Made by a program: the position numbers and the translations under genes
Part shown: in pieces, positions 49,707 through 59,455 of the stretch
Layout: every line of letters begins with the position of its first letter
Numbering within the stretch: the stretch's first letter is position 1
NCBI RefSeq assembly: GCF_025290835.2
Contig: NZ_JAOCQD020000001.1
Location: 2,108,001 to 2,172,000 of the forward strand
Reading direction: 5' to 3'
DNA from: Aquabacterium sp. OR-4
Lineage (GTDB): Bacteria; Pseudomonadota; Gammaproteobacteria; Burkholderiales; Burkholderiaceae_C
Length of the DNA stretch: 64,000 nucleotides
Notes under the pieces: model-generated
Told to the model about the DNA's origin: nothing
Databases searched by the model: none
The model's input: only the letters and a program-made list of their open reading frames with translations

Positions 49707-51884
49707 ATGTTCCAGATCAAGACCCAACGCCAGGCCATGCAAGACGCGCAGGCCGAACAGCAACGCATCGAGCATTCGTTCGAGCGTGTCATGGCCGAGG
49801 CCGCCGCCGGCCGCCTTGACGTGCGCATCCAGGCCTCGGCCGTGCCGCCGGCCCTGGCCGGCAGTGCACGCGAGTTCAACCGCCTGCTCGACACGCTGCA
49901 GGGCATGCAGCGCGACATGGGCCGCATGACCGACGAGCACGCCCGCGGCGACATCGACGTGGTGATCGATGCCCCGCGCTACAACGGCGACTTCCGCGCC
50001 ATCGCCCAGGGCATCAACGACCTGGTGGCCGCGCACATCGCCGTCAAGAAGCTGGCCATGGGCGTGGTGGCCGAGTTCGGCCGCGGCAACTTCGACGCGC
50101 CGATGCCCCAGCTGCCGGGCAAGAAGGCCTTCATCAACGACGTCATCGAGACGGTGCGTGGCAACCTCAAGGGCCTGATCACCGAGATGACCCACATGAG
50201 CGCCGAGCATGCGCGTGGCGACATCGACGTGGTGATCGACCCGCAGCGCTTCGACGGCGACTTCCGCACCATGGCCTGCGGCGTCAACGACATGGTGGCT
50301 GCGCACATCGCGGTGAAGAAGCTGGCCATGGGCGTGATCGCCGAGTTCGGCCGCGGCAACTTCGACGCCCCGCTCGAAAAGCTGCCGGGCAAGAAGGCCT
50401 TCATCAACGACACCATCGAGACGGTGCGCGGCAACCTCAAGGGCCTGATCGCCGAGATGAACCACATGGCCGTCGAGCACGACCGTGGCGAGATCGACGT
50501 GGTGGTCAACGCCCAGCGCTTCCAGGGTGACTTCAGCACCATGGCCCAGGGCATCAACGACATGGTGGCCGCCCACATCGGCGTGAAGAAGCTGGCCATG
50601 GGCGTGATCGCCGAGTTCGGCCGCGGCAACTTCGATGCCCCGCTCGAGAAGCTGCCGGGCAAGAAGGTGTTCATCAACAACACCATCGAGCAGGTGCGCA
50701 GCAACCTGCGTGCGCTGATCGACGACACCACCATGCTGTCGCAGGCGGCGGTGGCCGGCAAGCTCGACACGCGCGCCGACGCGTCGCGCCACGGCGGTGG
50801 CTTCCGCCGCATCATCGAAGGCATCAATGGCACGCTGGACGCCATCGTGGCCCCGGTGCAGGACCTGCAGGCCGTGCTGCAGCGCATGGAAGGCGGCGAC
50901 ATCTCGCTGGGCATGACCAACGAGTACCAGGGCGCCTTTGCCGACCTCAAGGCGGTGCTCAACGCCACGCTGGCCCGGCTGTCGTCCACGCTGGCCGATG
51001 TCAATGCCGCGGCACTGGCCCTGACCTCGGCCGCCGGCCAGGTGTCGAGCACCTCGCAGTCGCTCAGCCAGGGCGCCTCAGAGCAGGCCGCCAGCGTGGA
51101 GGAGACCACCGCCTCGCTGCAGGAGATGGCCAGCTCGGTCAAGCAGAACGCCGACAACGCCAACGTCACCGACGGCATGGCCACCAAGGCCGCCCGCGAG
51201 GCCGGTGAAGGCGGCGAGGCCGTGGCGCGCACCGTGGAGGCGATGAAGAGCATTGCCACCAAGGTCTCGATCATCGACGACATCGCCTACCAGACCAACC
51301 TGCTGGCGCTCAACGCGGCCATCGAGGCAGCGCGAGCCGGCGAGCACGGCAAGGGCTTTGCCGTGGTGGCCGCCGAGGTGCGCAAGCTGGCCGAGCGCAG
51401 CCAGGTGGCGGCGCAGGAGATCGGCCAGCTGGCCGGCAGCTCGGTGCGCCTGGCCGAGCAGGCCGGCGACGTGCTGACCCGCATGGTGCCCACCATCGGC
51501 AAGACCAGCGAGCTGGTGCAGGAGATCTCGGCCGCCAGCGGCGAGCAAAGCGGCAGCATCGGCCAGATCACCAACGCCATGGGCCACCTCAACAGCGCCA
51601 CGCAGCAAAACGCCTCGGCCAGCGAGGAGCTGTCGGCCACGGCCGAGGAGCTGTCGGGCCAGGCCGCCCAGCTGCAGGAGATGATGGCCTTCTTCAAGCT
51701 GCAGGGCGACGCCGGCGGTGGCCACGCGCCGCGCGCGGCCGGCCGCAGCGAGAGCGTGCGTCAGGCCGCACCGCGCATGGCCGAGCAGTCCAGCGCGCGC
51801 AGCAGCAGCGGCCAGGGTGGCATGCGCTGGTCGCGTGCCAGCGGCCATGCAGCGGTGGACGAGGCCGCCTTCGGCCGCTTCTGA
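49707..51884 (+). CDS. Soluble methyl-accepting chemotaxis protein with tandem HAMP-like repeats
   Basis: 725 residues, with no membrane segment, so a cytoplasmic receptor. CAGGAG lies seven bases upstream. Residues 71-340 are three consecutive 90-residue units; each contains RGDIDVVID...GDF...GIND and [12 protein letters not shown]...[10 protein letters not shown] blocks that look like two HAMP modules. Single HAMP-like modules also precede (about 30-60) and follow (about 350-430) the repeats. The signalling hairpin starts near 435; its tip is [44 protein letters not shown] (about 522-565). The C-terminus is Ser/Gly/Arg-rich and ends AAFGRF. No PAS, GAF or Cache sensor is visible. It lies between cheA and cheW. 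Confidence 0.92.
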   Translation: MFQIKTQRQAMQDAQAEQQRIEHSFERVMAEAAAGRLDVRIQASAVPPALAGSAREFNRLLDTLQGMQRDMGRMTDEHARGDIDVVIDAPRYNGDFRAIAQGINDLVAAHIAVKKLAMGVVAEFGRGNFDAPMPQLPGKKAFINDVIETVRGNLKGLITEMTHMSAEHARGDIDVVIDPQRFDGDFRTMACGVNDMVAAHIAVKKLAMGVIAEFGRGNFDAPLEKLPGKKAFINDTIETVRGNLKGLIAEMNHMAVEHDRGEIDVVVNAQRFQGDFSTMAQGINDMVAAHIGVKKLAMGVIAEFGRGNFDAPLEKLPGKKVFINNTIEQVRSNLRALIDDTTMLSQAAVAGKLDTRADASRHGGGFRRIIEGINGTLDAIVAPVQDLQAVLQRMEGGDISLGMTNEYQGAFADLKAVLNATLARLSSTLADVNAAALALTSAAGQVSSTSQSLSQGASEQAASVEETTASLQEMASSVKQNADNANVTDGMATKAAREAGEGGEAVARTVEAMKSIATKVSIIDDIAYQTNLLALNAAIEAARAGEHGKGFAVVAAEVRKLAERSQVAAQEIGQLAGSSVRLAEQAGDVLTRMVPTIGKTSELVQEISAASGEQSGSIGQITNAMGHLNSATQQNASASEELSATAEELSGQAAQLQEMMAFFKLQGDAGGGHAPRAAGRSESVRQAAPRMAEQSSARSSSGQGGMRWSRASGHAAVDEAAFGRF
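49917..50726 (+). repeat. Three 270-base in-frame tandem repeats in the receptor gene
   Basis: Units at 49917-50186, 50187-50456 and 50457-50726 are exactly 90 codons each with no insertions. The second half of each is the most alike, for example GTGATCGCCGAGTTCGGCCG recurs in units 2 and 3. The nucleotide similarity suggests recent duplication or ongoing homogenisation, and copy number could vary by recombination. Confidence 0.9.
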
Positions 51885-51917
51885 ACCTGCCCACCCGGCC
51901 ATCAGGACGCCCAAGCC

Positions 51918-52466
51918 ATGCAGGCAACAACCCACACCCCCACCGCCAGCGCGGCTGCGGCCGCGGCCGCGGCCAGCAGTGGCGCACCCGCCGTGCAGAT
52001 GCTGCGCTTTGCGGTGGGTGAAGAACGTTTTGCGGTGCGCATCGACGCGGTGCGCGAGATCCTGGAGGTGGCGCGCACCACGCCCCTGCCCCTGATGCCG
52101 AGCTTCGTGCGCGGCGTGATGAACCTGCGCGGCGCGGTGGTGCCGGTCATCGACCTGGGCGCCCGCCTGGGCCTGGACCCGTCCACCGTGGGCCGCCGCA
52201 GCTGCGTGGTGATCGTCGAGACCAGCGGCAATGCCGAGGTGCCGGCGATGCGCCTGGGCATGCTGGTGGACGCGGTCTACGAGGTCTTCGATGCCCTGCC
52301 CGACGCGCTGGAATCGGTGCCGCGCCTGGGCACGCGCATCGATCCGGCCTTCATCCGCAGCATGGCCCGGCTGCGCGGCCAGACCACCGCCGAGCTCAAC
52401 CTCGACGCGGTGCTCGAAGCCGGCGCGCTGGCCGCGCTGATCGACGCGCACCAGGGCCTGCACTGA
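51918..52466 (+). CDS. cheW: Chemotaxis coupling protein CheW
   Basis: 182 residues: an Ala-rich leader of about 30 residues, then the CheW double beta-barrel (MLRFAVGEERFAVRIDAVREILEVARTTPLPLMPSFVRGVMNLRGAVVPVIDLGARLGL, later SCVVIVETSGNAEVPAMRLGMLVDAVYEVFDALPDALE). The NLRG-VVPVIDL signature is complete. Links receptors to CheA. It starts 33 bases after the soluble receptor gene. Confidence 0.95.
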   Translation: MQATTHTPTASAAAAAAAASSGAPAVQMLRFAVGEERFAVRIDAVREILEVARTTPLPLMPSFVRGVMNLRGAVVPVIDLGARLGLDPSTVGRRSCVVIVETSGNAEVPAMRLGMLVDAVYEVFDALPDALESVPRLGTRIDPAFIRSMARLRGQTTAELNLDAVLEAGALAALIDAHQGLH

Positions 52467-52497
52467 GCGCCGGGCCGACGCAACCAGGAAGCACGCG

Positions 52498-53292
52498 ATG
52501 ATCTCCAACCGTTCCTTCGAGCTGGTGAGCGGGCTGTTCCACCGCGTCTCCGGCATCCGCCTGACCGACGGCAAGCGCGCGCTGGTGGCCGGCCGGCTGC
52601 AGAAGCTGGCCATGACCCGCGGCCTGAGCGACCTCGACCGCTATGTCGAGCTGCTGGTCAGCGAGAACGACCCCGCCGAGCTGGTGCGCGTGGTCGACAA
52701 GCTCACCACCAACGAGACCTACTTCTTCCGCGAGCCCGAGCACTTCGAGCACCTGAGCCAGCGCCTGGCGGCGCGGCCCAAGGGCGCGGGCGTGTTCCGG
52801 GTGTGGAGCGCGGCCAGCTCCTCGGGCGAGGAGGCCTACAGCATCGCCATGCTGCTGGCCGACAAGATCGGCATCGACGGCTGGGAGATCGTGGGCACCG
52901 ATCTGTCCACCGCGGTGGTCGACACCGCCTGCCGTGGCCTCTACCCGATGGACCGCGCACGCAACATGCCGCCGGTCTACCTCAAGCGCTTTTGCCGCAA
53001 GGGCCAGGGCGAGCACGAGGGCCAGCTGCTGGTGGCGCGCGAGCTGCGCGACCGCGTGGCCTTCGGCTGCGCCAACCTGATGGAGGCACTGCCCGACATC
53101 GGCCTGTTCGACCAGATCTTCCTGCGCAACGTGCTGATCTACTTCGATCCGCCCACCAAGGAGGCCATCGTGCGGCGCGTGGCGGCCAAGCTCAAGCCCG
53201 ACGGCATGCTCTACACCGGGCACGCCGAGTCACTGAACGCGCCGGCCCTGGGGCTGCGCAGCCTGCGACCGGCGGTGTATGCCCTGGCCTGA
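52498..53292 (+). CDS. cheR: Chemoreceptor glutamate methyltransferase CheR
   Basis: 264 residues. N-terminal helical domain (FELVSGLFHRVSGIRLTDGKRALVAGRLQKLAMTRGLSDLDRYVELL), then the S-adenosylmethionine domain with KLTTNETYFFREPEHFEHL, RVWSAASSSGEEAYSIAMLLAD and FLRNVLIYFDPPTKEAIVRRVAAKLKPDGMLYTGHAESL. Methylates receptor glutamates during adaptation; CheB and CheD next door reverse or adjust this. The end overlaps cheD by 14 bases. Confidence 0.96.
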   Translation: MISNRSFELVSGLFHRVSGIRLTDGKRALVAGRLQKLAMTRGLSDLDRYVELLVSENDPAELVRVVDKLTTNETYFFREPEHFEHLSQRLAARPKGAGVFRVWSAASSSGEEAYSIAMLLADKIGIDGWEIVGTDLSTAVVDTACRGLYPMDRARNMPPVYLKRFCRKGQGEHEGQLLVARELRDRVAFGCANLMEALPDIGLFDQIFLRNVLIYFDPPTKEAIVRRVAAKLKPDGMLYTGHAESLNAPALGLRSLRPAVYALA

Positions 53293-53857
53293 GCTGCAGG
53301 TGAGCCCCTTGCACCGCCCCGCGCGGCCCAGCCTGCACCGCGAACCGGACGGCACCACCGCCATGGTGGCGGGCCGCCCGGGCGAGCACCTGACCCTGCT
53401 GCCCGGCCAGTGGCACGTGGGCCGGCATGCGGCGCAGCTGCGCACGCTGCTGGGCTCGTGCGTGTCCATCGTGCTGTGGCATCCGCGCCAGCGCCTGGGC
53501 GCCATGTGCCACTACCTGCTGCCCTCGCGGCGGCGCACGCCGGGCATGGCGCTGGAGGGCCGTTTCGGCGACGAGGCGGTGACGTTGATGGCGCATGCCC
53601 TGCAGCGCCACGGCATCGCGCCGCAGGAGTTCGAGGCCCACCTCTACGGCGGCGCCGACACCATGCCCGACACCGCGGGCGCCAAGTTCAACGTCGGCGA
53701 GCGCAACATCGAGGCCGGCTGGGCCCTGATCGAGCAGCACGGCTTCACCCTGCACGAGGTGGACGTGGGCGACAACATTCCGCGCGCAGTCACGCTGTGC
53801 CTGCGCAGCGGCCAGGTTCAGGTACGCCGCGGCGGCCAGCGCGCGGCCAAGGAGTGA
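53279..53857 (+). CDS. cheD: Chemoreceptor glutamine deamidase CheD
   Basis: 192 residues. Catalytic Cys61 in [14 protein letters not shown] and His78 in [11 protein letters not shown] are 17 apart, as in characterised CheD. Further blocks [10 protein letters not shown] and [47 protein letters not shown] are typical. Deamidates receptor glutamines and can bind CheC/CheY-type partners. The N-terminus is about 30 residues longer than average. Confidence 0.96.
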   Translation: MPWPELQVSPLHRPARPSLHREPDGTTAMVAGRPGEHLTLLPGQWHVGRHAAQLRTLLGSCVSIVLWHPRQRLGAMCHYLLPSRRRTPGMALEGRFGDEAVTLMAHALQRHGIAPQEFEAHLYGGADTMPDTAGAKFNVGERNIEAGWALIEQHGFTLHEVDVGDNIPRAVTLCLRSGQVQVRRGGQRAAKE

Positions 53858-53862
53858 AGGCA

Positions 53863-54966
53863 ATGTCCGTCACCGCATTTGTCATCGACGATTCGGCCGT
53901 GGTGCGCAAGCACCTCACCGAGACCCTGCAGGCCGGCGGCATCGAGGTGCTGGGCAGTGCGGCCGACCCGGTCTTCGCCTGGCCCAAGCTGGCCGCCAAA
54001 TGGCCCGATGTGGTGGTGCTGGATGTGGAGATGCCGCGCATGGACGGCATCACCTTCCTGCGCAAGATCATGGCCGAGCGGCCCACGCCGGTGGTGATGT
54101 GCTCCACGCTCACCGAGCGCGGCTGCGAGACCACCATGCAGGCGCTGGCGGCCGGCGCGGTGGGCTTCGTCACCAAGCCCAAGCTGGGCCTGCGCGAGTT
54201 TCTGTCCGACCGCAGCAACGGCCTGGTGGATGCGGTGCGCGCCGCGGCCCGCGCCAACCTGCGCGCACTGCCGCGCAGCCCGGCCGGGGCCGCGGCCCCC
54301 GCCGCCGGCTCGGCCGCCACGCCCGGCACGCCAGCCGCGGCGCGCGCGCCGGCAGCCGCGGTGCATGGCGCCATGGCCGAGACCACCGACCGCGTGGTGG
54401 CCATCGGCATCTCCACCGGCGGCGTGCAGTCGATCGAGGTGGTGCTGCGCCAGCTCGACCGCACCTGCCCCGGCATGGTCATCGTGCAGCACATGCCCAG
54501 CGGCTTCACCGCCTCGTTCGCAACGCGGCTGAACAGCCTGCTCGAGCTGGAGGTGCTGGAGGCCAAGGACGGCGACCGCGTCATCAACGGCCGCGTATTG
54601 ATCGCCCCGGGCGGCAAGCACATGCAGCTCAAGCGCAGCGGCGCGCAGTACGTGGTGGAGGTGCGCGACGGCCCGCTGATCAACCACCACCGGCCTTCGG
54701 TGGACGTGCTCTTCCGCTCGGTGGCGCAGTGCGCCGGGCGCAACGCCATAGGCGTGGTGATGACCGGCATGGGCGACGACGGCGCCCGCGGCCTGCGCGA
54801 GATGCGCGAGGCCGGCGCCGTCACCGCTGCGCAGGACGAGGCCAGCTGCGTGGTCTTCGGCATGCCCGCCGAGGCCATCCGCCTGGGTGGAGCACGCGAC
54901 GTGGTGGCGCTCAACGGCATTGCCGGCTGGGTGCGCCAGGTGGCCCAGCAGCCGGTGACGCGCTGA
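53863..54966 (+). CDS. cheB: Chemotaxis methylesterase/response regulator CheB
   Basis: 367 residues from the ATG at 53863. Receiver domain with Asp10 and phospho-acceptor Asp54 ([13 protein letters not shown]), an Ala/Pro-rich linker (about 140-170), and the methylesterase domain with catalytic Ser184 (GISTGGVQS), His210 ([10 protein letters not shown]) and Asp306 ([11 protein letters not shown]). Removes receptor methyl groups after phosphorylation by CheA. It starts six bases after cheD and is the last gene of the operon, convergent with an MFS gene. Confidence 0.96.
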   Translation: MSVTAFVIDDSAVVRKHLTETLQAGGIEVLGSAADPVFAWPKLAAKWPDVVVLDVEMPRMDGITFLRKIMAERPTPVVMCSTLTERGCETTMQALAAGAVGFVTKPKLGLREFLSDRSNGLVDAVRAAARANLRALPRSPAGAAAPAAGSAATPGTPAAARAPAAAVHGAMAETTDRVVAIGISTGGVQSIEVVLRQLDRTCPGMVIVQHMPSGFTASFATRLNSLLELEVLEAKDGDRVINGRVLIAPGGKHMQLKRSGAQYVVEVRDGPLINHHRPSVDVLFRSVAQCAGRNAIGVVMTGMGDDGARGLREMREAGAVTAAQDEASCVVFGMPAEAIRLGGARDVVALNGIAGWVRQVAQQPVTR

Positions 54967-54982
54967 GCCGGCGGCGGCGGCC

Positions 54983-56233
54983 TCAGCCCGGCGCGCCCGC
55001 CCGGCCGGCAGCCGATTCGCGCGCATCGGCGCGCTCGGCCAGCACCGCGCACAGCAGGCCCAGCGCGGCGCTGGCGGCGGCGGCCCAGAACACCGCGGCG
55101 TACCCGGCGTATTCGATCAGCCAGCCACCGGCCAGGCCGCCCACCAGGCCCGACAGGCCGTAGCCCAGCGCGGTGTACAGCGCCTGGCCGCGGCCGCGCA
55201 GCCGATCAGGAAAGTAGCGCGACAGCAGCGCGATGCAGCCGCCATGGTGGCCGGCAAAGGTGACCGCGTGCGACACCTTGGCCAGCACCAGCACCAGCGC
55301 CGAGCTGCCACCCAGCGCCACCGCGCCAAAGCGCAGCACCGAGACCGCGGCCGCCGCCTTGAACCAGCCATGCGGCGTGAGCAGGCTGCTCCAGCGCCCC
55401 TGGGTGAAAAAGAAGGCCACCTCGCAGACCACCGCCACCGCCCACAGCGCGCCCACCGCGTCCTTGCGGTAGCCCAGCGAATCCAGGTACAGCGACAAGA
55501 ACGCGTACAGGCTCACATGGGCCAGCACGGTGAAGAAGATCGAGGCAAAGAACCAGGCCACCGTCGGCCGGCGCAGCAGCGGCAGCACCGGCGGCACCGG
55601 CGCGGCGTGGCGCTGGGCCGGCGCCCCGGCGGGCAGCTGCAGCGCGGCCAGCAGCAAGGCGGCATTGAGCAGCGCCACGGCCAGCGGAAACAGGCCGGTG
55701 CCGGTGGCCTGCAGCGCCACGCCGGCCAGGCTGACCGAGACGATGAAGCCGATCGAGCCCCACACCCGCACGCGGCCGTAGCGGGCGGTGTCCAGGCCCT
55801 GGCGGGTGACCAGCAGCTGTGACAGCGCCGCCTCGGCCAGCGGCACCACGCCGCCATTGGCCACGAACAGCAGCGCCACGGCCAGCGTCACCGCGGCAGT
55901 GCCGGGCAGCAGCACGGGCCACAGGCCGCTGGCACCGGTCAGGCCCCACAGCCCCAGCGTGGCGGCCAGTGCGCCCGCGGCCGCCCAGCGGATCAGGCCG
56001 GTGCGCTGGCCGCTGTGGTCGGCCATCCAGCTCCAGCCATAGGGTGCAAGCAGCCGGGTCCAGGCCTGCATGGCCGACATGGCGCCGATGGCCAGCGTCG
56101 ACAGGCCCAGCGCCTTGAACCACAGCGGCGCATAGGTGTTGAACAGGCCGATGCCGGCAAAGTAGGTGAACCACAGCAGGCCGAAGCGGCGCAGCGTGGC
56201 GGATGTGGCGGCCGGCGTGGGCTCGGGCACCAC
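54983..56233 (-). CDS. MFS transporter, HcaT/3-phenylpropionate-transporter-like
   Basis: 416 residues from a GTG at 56233 (or 56230), the only reasonable start before TM1 (FGLLWFTYFAGIGLFNTYAPLWFKALGLSTLAIGAMSAMQAWTRLLAPYGWSWMADHSGQRTGLI); no clear ribosome-binding site. Twelve membrane segments; the distinctive MFS_1_like features RVRVWGSIGFIVSVSLAG and GHHGGCIALLSRYFPDRLRGRGQALYTALGYGLSG are present. Relatives are annotated as aromatic acid or nucleoside-type proton symporters; substrate not assignable. It starts 27 bases after the aroC stop and probably shares its transcript. Confidence 0.87.
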   Translation of the reverse strand: MVPEPTPAATSATLRRFGLLWFTYFAGIGLFNTYAPLWFKALGLSTLAIGAMSAMQAWTRLLAPYGWSWMADHSGQRTGLIRWAAAGALAATLGLWGLTGASGLWPVLLPGTAAVTLAVALLFVANGGVVPLAEAALSQLLVTRQGLDTARYGRVRVWGSIGFIVSVSLAGVALQATGTGLFPLAVALLNAALLLAALQLPAGAPAQRHAAPVPPVLPLLRRPTVAWFFASIFFTVLAHVSLYAFLSLYLDSLGYRKDAVGALWAVAVVCEVAFFFTQGRWSSLLTPHGWFKAAAAVSVLRFGAVALGGSSALVLVLAKVSHAVTFAGHHGGCIALLSRYFPDRLRGRGQALYTALGYGLSGLVGGLAGGWLIEYAGYAAVFWAAAASAALGLLCAVLAERADARESAAGRAGAPG

Positions 56234-56259
56234 GCCGGTTTGCGCAGCCGGTGGCGCGG

Positions 56260-57375
56260 TCAGACCACCGGGCCGGGCGCGCCCGGGCCCTCGATCGGCG
56301 GCACCTCGAGCCGCACGTCGCCGCACTGGGCGCGGTGGCGCAGCGCATGGTCCATCAGCACCAGGGCCAGCAGGCTTTCGGCGATGGGCGTGGCGCGGAT
56401 GCCCACGCAGGGGTCGTGGCGGCCGAAGGTCTGCACCTCGGTGGCCTGCAGCGCGCGGTCGATCGACGGCCGCGCGGTGCGGATCGAGCTGGTGGGCTTG
56501 ATGGCGATCGAGACCACGATCTCCTGCCCGGTGCTGATGCCGCCCAGCACGCCGCCGGCGCGGTTGGCGGCAAAGCCGCTGGGGGTCAGCGCATCGCCGT
56601 GTGTGCTGCCACGCTCGGCCACGCTGGCGAAGCCGGCGCCGATCTCGACCCCCTTCACCGCGTTGAGGCCCATCATCGCGTAGGCGATGTCGGCATCGAG
56701 CTTGTCGTACAGCGGCTCGCCCAGGCCCACCGGCACCTGGCGGGCGCGCACTTCGATGCGCGCGCCGCAGCTGTCGCCGTCCTTGCGCAGCGCGTCCATG
56801 TAGGCCTCGAGTGCCGGCACGATGCCGGCGTTGGGCGCATAAAAGGCGTTCAGCGGGATCTGGGCCTCGTCCTCGAACGGGATCGCCACATCGCCCAGCT
56901 GGCTCATCCAGCCGGTGAAGGTGGTGCCGTACTGCGCCAGCAACCACTTCTTGGCCACCGCACCGGCGGCCACGGTGGGCGCGGTCAGGCGCGCCGAGCT
57001 GCGCCCGCCACCGCGCGGATCGCGCAGGCCGTACTTGCGCCAGTAGGTGTAGTCGGCGTGGCCGGGGCGGAAGGTGTCGAGGATGTTGCCGTAGTCCTTG
57101 CTGCGCTGGTCGGTGTTGCGGATCAGCAGGCAGATCGGCGTGCCGGTGGTGCGGCCCTCGTACACGCCGCTCAGGATCTCCACCGCATCGGCCTCGTTGC
57201 GCTGGGTGACATGGCGGCTGGTGCCGGGGCGGCGGCGGTCGAGCTCGGGCTGGATGTCGGCCTCGCTCAGCGCCATGCCGGGCGGGCAGCCGTCGATCAC
57301 GCAGCCGATGGCCGGGCCGTGGCTTTCGCCGAAGTTGGTGACGCGGAACAGTTCGCCGAAGGTGGAGCCGGGCAT
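56260..57375 (-). CDS. aroC: Chorismate synthase
   Basis: 371 residues from the ATG at 57375, where conserved sequence starts ([51 protein letters not shown]). Uses reduced FMN to convert EPSP to chorismate, the last common step to aromatic amino acids. Signature blocks [60 protein letters not shown] and [21 protein letters not shown] are all present. Confidence 0.98.
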   Translation of the reverse strand: MPGSTFGELFRVTNFGESHGPAIGCVIDGCPPGMALSEADIQPELDRRRPGTSRHVTQRNEADAVEILSGVYEGRTTGTPICLLIRNTDQRSKDYGNILDTFRPGHADYTYWRKYGLRDPRGGGRSSARLTAPTVAAGAVAKKWLLAQYGTTFTGWMSQLGDVAIPFEDEAQIPLNAFYAPNAGIVPALEAYMDALRKDGDSCGARIEVRARQVPVGLGEPLYDKLDADIAYAMMGLNAVKGVEIGAGFASVAERGSTHGDALTPSGFAANRAGGVLGGISTGQEIVVSIAIKPTSSIRTARPSIDRALQATEVQTFGRHDPCVGIRATPIAESLLALVLMDHALRHRAQCGDVRLEVPPIEGPGAPGPVV

Positions 57376-57530
57376 GGAGCGGGCGGCGCGAGGGCCGACA
57401 TCAATGACAAAGGGTTCGGCGCCCCGCTGGCCGGAGCGCCGAACCCGTGATTCTCGCAAGAAGCGCGCGGCCGGGCCGCAGGGCATGGGCTCGAGGCCCC
57501 GCAGCGGTCATCGCCCCTTGTCTTGCGCCA

Positions 57531-57560
57531 GGCTTGCCAGGCTTGGCGGCCTGGCAAGCC
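57531..57560 (-). terminator. Perfect 12-base hairpin after the CBS-domain gene
   Basis: GGCTTGCCAGGC/GCCTGGCAAGCC with a 6-base loop, five bases past the stop of the CBS gene on the minus strand and upstream of aroC. Very stable; no U-tract. Confidence 0.6.
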
Positions 57561-57565
57561 CAGGC

Positions 57566-58033
57566 TCAGAGCTTGGACTCGGCCGCCGCGCCGTCTTCCT
57601 CGACCGGCCAGTCGCGGATGTAGGCCTTGAGCATGCGGTTCTCGAAATCCTGGCTGTCGACCACGGCCTTGGCCACGTCGTAGAACGAGACCACGCCCAT
57701 CAGCGTGCGGCCGTCGAGTGCCGGCATGTAGCGCGCATGGCGGCCCAGCATCATGCGGCGCACCTCGTCGATCTCGGTCTCGGGCGTGCAGGTCAGCGGG
57801 GCGTCGTCCATCACGGTGCGCACGGTGAGCGAGCCGACCGAGCCGTTGTTCTTCACCACCGCGGCGATCACCTCGCGGAAGGTGAGCATGCCCACCAGGT
57901 CGCCATAGGCCATCACCACCAGCGAGCCGATGTCATGTTCGGCCATGGCCTTGACGGCCTCGGCCAGCGGCTGGTCGGGTGACACGGTGAACAGCGTGTT
58001 GCCCTTGACCCGAAGGATGTCGCTGACTTTCAT
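57566..58033 (-). CDS. Stand-alone CBS-pair protein
   Basis: 155 residues from the ATG at 58033 (AGGAGA upstream). Two CBS domains: MKVSDILRVKGNTLFTVSPDQPLAEAVKAMAEHDIGSLVVMAYGDLVGMLTFREVIAAV and VRTVMDDAPLTCTPETEIDEVRRMMLGRHARYMPALDGRTLMGVVSFYDVAKAVV. Such pairs bind adenine nucleotides or S-adenosylmethionine and regulate partners. The tail ENRMLKAYIRDWP is typical of this small proteobacterial family, whose function is not settled. Divergent from the second sulfhydrylase gene. Confidence 0.92.
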   Translation of the reverse strand: MKVSDILRVKGNTLFTVSPDQPLAEAVKAMAEHDIGSLVVMAYGDLVGMLTFREVIAAVVKNNGSVGSLTVRTVMDDAPLTCTPETEIDEVRRMMLGRHARYMPALDGRTLMGVVSFYDVAKAVVDSQDFENRMLKAYIRDWPVEEDGAAAESKL

Positions 58034-58144
58034 GGCTTGGCTCTCCTGGCGAATTCCGCCCGTCTCCCCCGACGGCGGGTAGGGCAACATAGCACACAAT
58101 GCCGGGCCTCGACAGCCTGCCCGGCGCGCCGCGCCGCACCCGCC

Positions 58145-59455
58145 ATGCCCGGTTACAGCGATCCTGGATTCGACACCCTGGCCCTGCATGCGGGCGCCAC
58201 GCCCGATCCGGCCACCGGTGCGCGGGCCGTGCCCATCCACCTGAGCACCAGCTTCGTGTTCGAGAGCAGCGCGCATGCGGCCTCGCTGTTCAACATGGAG
58301 CGCTCGGGCCATGTCTACAGCCGCATCAGCAACCCGACCAATGCGGTGCTCGAGGAGCGGGTGGCGGCGCTGGAGGGCGGCGTGGGCGCCATCGCCACCG
58401 CCAGCGGCCAGGCCGCGCTGCACCTGGCCGTGGCCACGCTGGCTGGCGCCGGCCAGCACATCGTGGCCTCGGCCGCCCTGTATGGCGGCAGCCACAACCT
58501 GCTCGATTACACGCTGCGCCGCTTTGGCATCGCCACCAGCTTCGTGCCGCCGGGCGACCTGGACGCCTGGCGCGCCGCCATCCGCCCCGAGACCCGGCTG
58601 CTGTTTGGCGAGACCCTGGGCAACCCGGGGCTGGATGTGCTGGACATCCCGGCGGTGAGCGCCCTGGCCCATGAACACGGCCTGCCGCTGCTGGTGGACA
58701 GCACCTTCACGCCGCCCTGGCTGCTGAAGCCCTTCGACCACGGCGCCGACCTGCTGTTTCACTCGGCCACCAAGTTCCTGTCGGGCCATGGCACGGTGGT
58801 GGGCGGCGTGCTGGTGGATTCGGGTCAGTTCGACTGGGCGGCCTCGGGGCGCTTTCCCGAGCTGAGCGAGCCCTACGACGGCTTTCACGGCATGGTGTTC
58901 AGCGAGGAGAGCACGGTCGGCGCGTTCTTGCTGCGCGCCCGCCGCGAGGGCCTGCGCGACTTCGGTGCCTGCATGAGCCCGCACACCGCCTGGCTGATCC
59001 TGCAGGGCATCGAAACCCTGCCGCTGCGCATGGCGCGCCACATCGAGAACACGCGCAAGGTGGTGCAGATGCTGGCCGGGCACCCGATGGTGGCGCGCGT
59101 GGGCTACCCCGAACTGCCGTCGCACCCCAGCCAAGCGCTGGCGAAAGCACTGTTGCCGCGCGGCTGCGGCGCGGTGTTCAGCTTCGACCTGAAGGGCAGC
59201 CGCGCGCAGGGCGTCGCCTTCATCGAGGCGCTGAAGATCTTCTCGCACCTGGCCAATGTGGGCGACTGCCGCAGCCTGGTGATCCACCCGGCCAGCACCA
59301 CCCACTTCCGCATGGACGACGCGGCGCTGGCGCGCGCCGGCATCGGCCCGGGCACGATCCGGCTGTCGATCGGCCTGGAAGATGCCGACGACCTGATCGA
59401 CGACCTGAAGAAGGCGCTGAAGGTGGCCGAGAAGGCGGCGGAGAAGGCCGCATGA
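58145..59455 (+). CDS. metZ: O-acetyl/O-succinylhomoserine sulfhydrylase (second copy)
   Basis: 436 residues. PLP enzyme of the Cys/Met metabolism family; PLP Lys210 in ADLLFHSATKFLSGHGTVVGG. The order of motifs matches the 22-kb enzyme (TLALHAGATPDPATGARAVPIHLSTSFVFE, YSRISNPTNAVLEERVAALEGG, FSHLANVGDCRSLVIHPASTTH), so the two are paralogues, but residues differ widely. The MetY/MetZ split and acyl preference cannot be settled by eye. The C-terminus has an unusual KVAEKAAEKAA tail. It overlaps the next gene by 4 bases (ATGA). Confidence 0.88.
   Translation: MPGYSDPGFDTLALHAGATPDPATGARAVPIHLSTSFVFESSAHAASLFNMERSGHVYSRISNPTNAVLEERVAALEGGVGAIATASGQAALHLAVATLAGAGQHIVASAALYGGSHNLLDYTLRRFGIATSFVPPGDLDAWRAAIRPETRLLFGETLGNPGLDVLDIPAVSALAHEHGLPLLVDSTFTPPWLLKPFDHGADLLFHSATKFLSGHGTVVGGVLVDSGQFDWAASGRFPELSEPYDGFHGMVFSEESTVGAFLLRARREGLRDFGACMSPHTAWLILQGIETLPLRMARHIENTRKVVQMLAGHPMVARVGYPELPSHPSQALAKALLPRGCGAVFSFDLKGSRAQGVAFIEALKIFSHLANVGDCRSLVIHPASTTHFRMDDAALARAGIGPGTIRLSIGLEDADDLIDDLKKALKVAEKAAEKAA

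Noticed and set aside
49917..50726. CRISPR or other short-repeat array
   Set aside because: The repeats are 270 bases, contiguous and in frame within a receptor gene; no array of short repeats with spacers exists anywhere in the window.
46410..50792. Minus-strand open frame of 1460 codons opposite the che operon
   Set aside because: Shadow of cheY, STAS, cheA and the receptor repeats; its apparent internal repeats mirror the HAMP-like repeats on the other strand.
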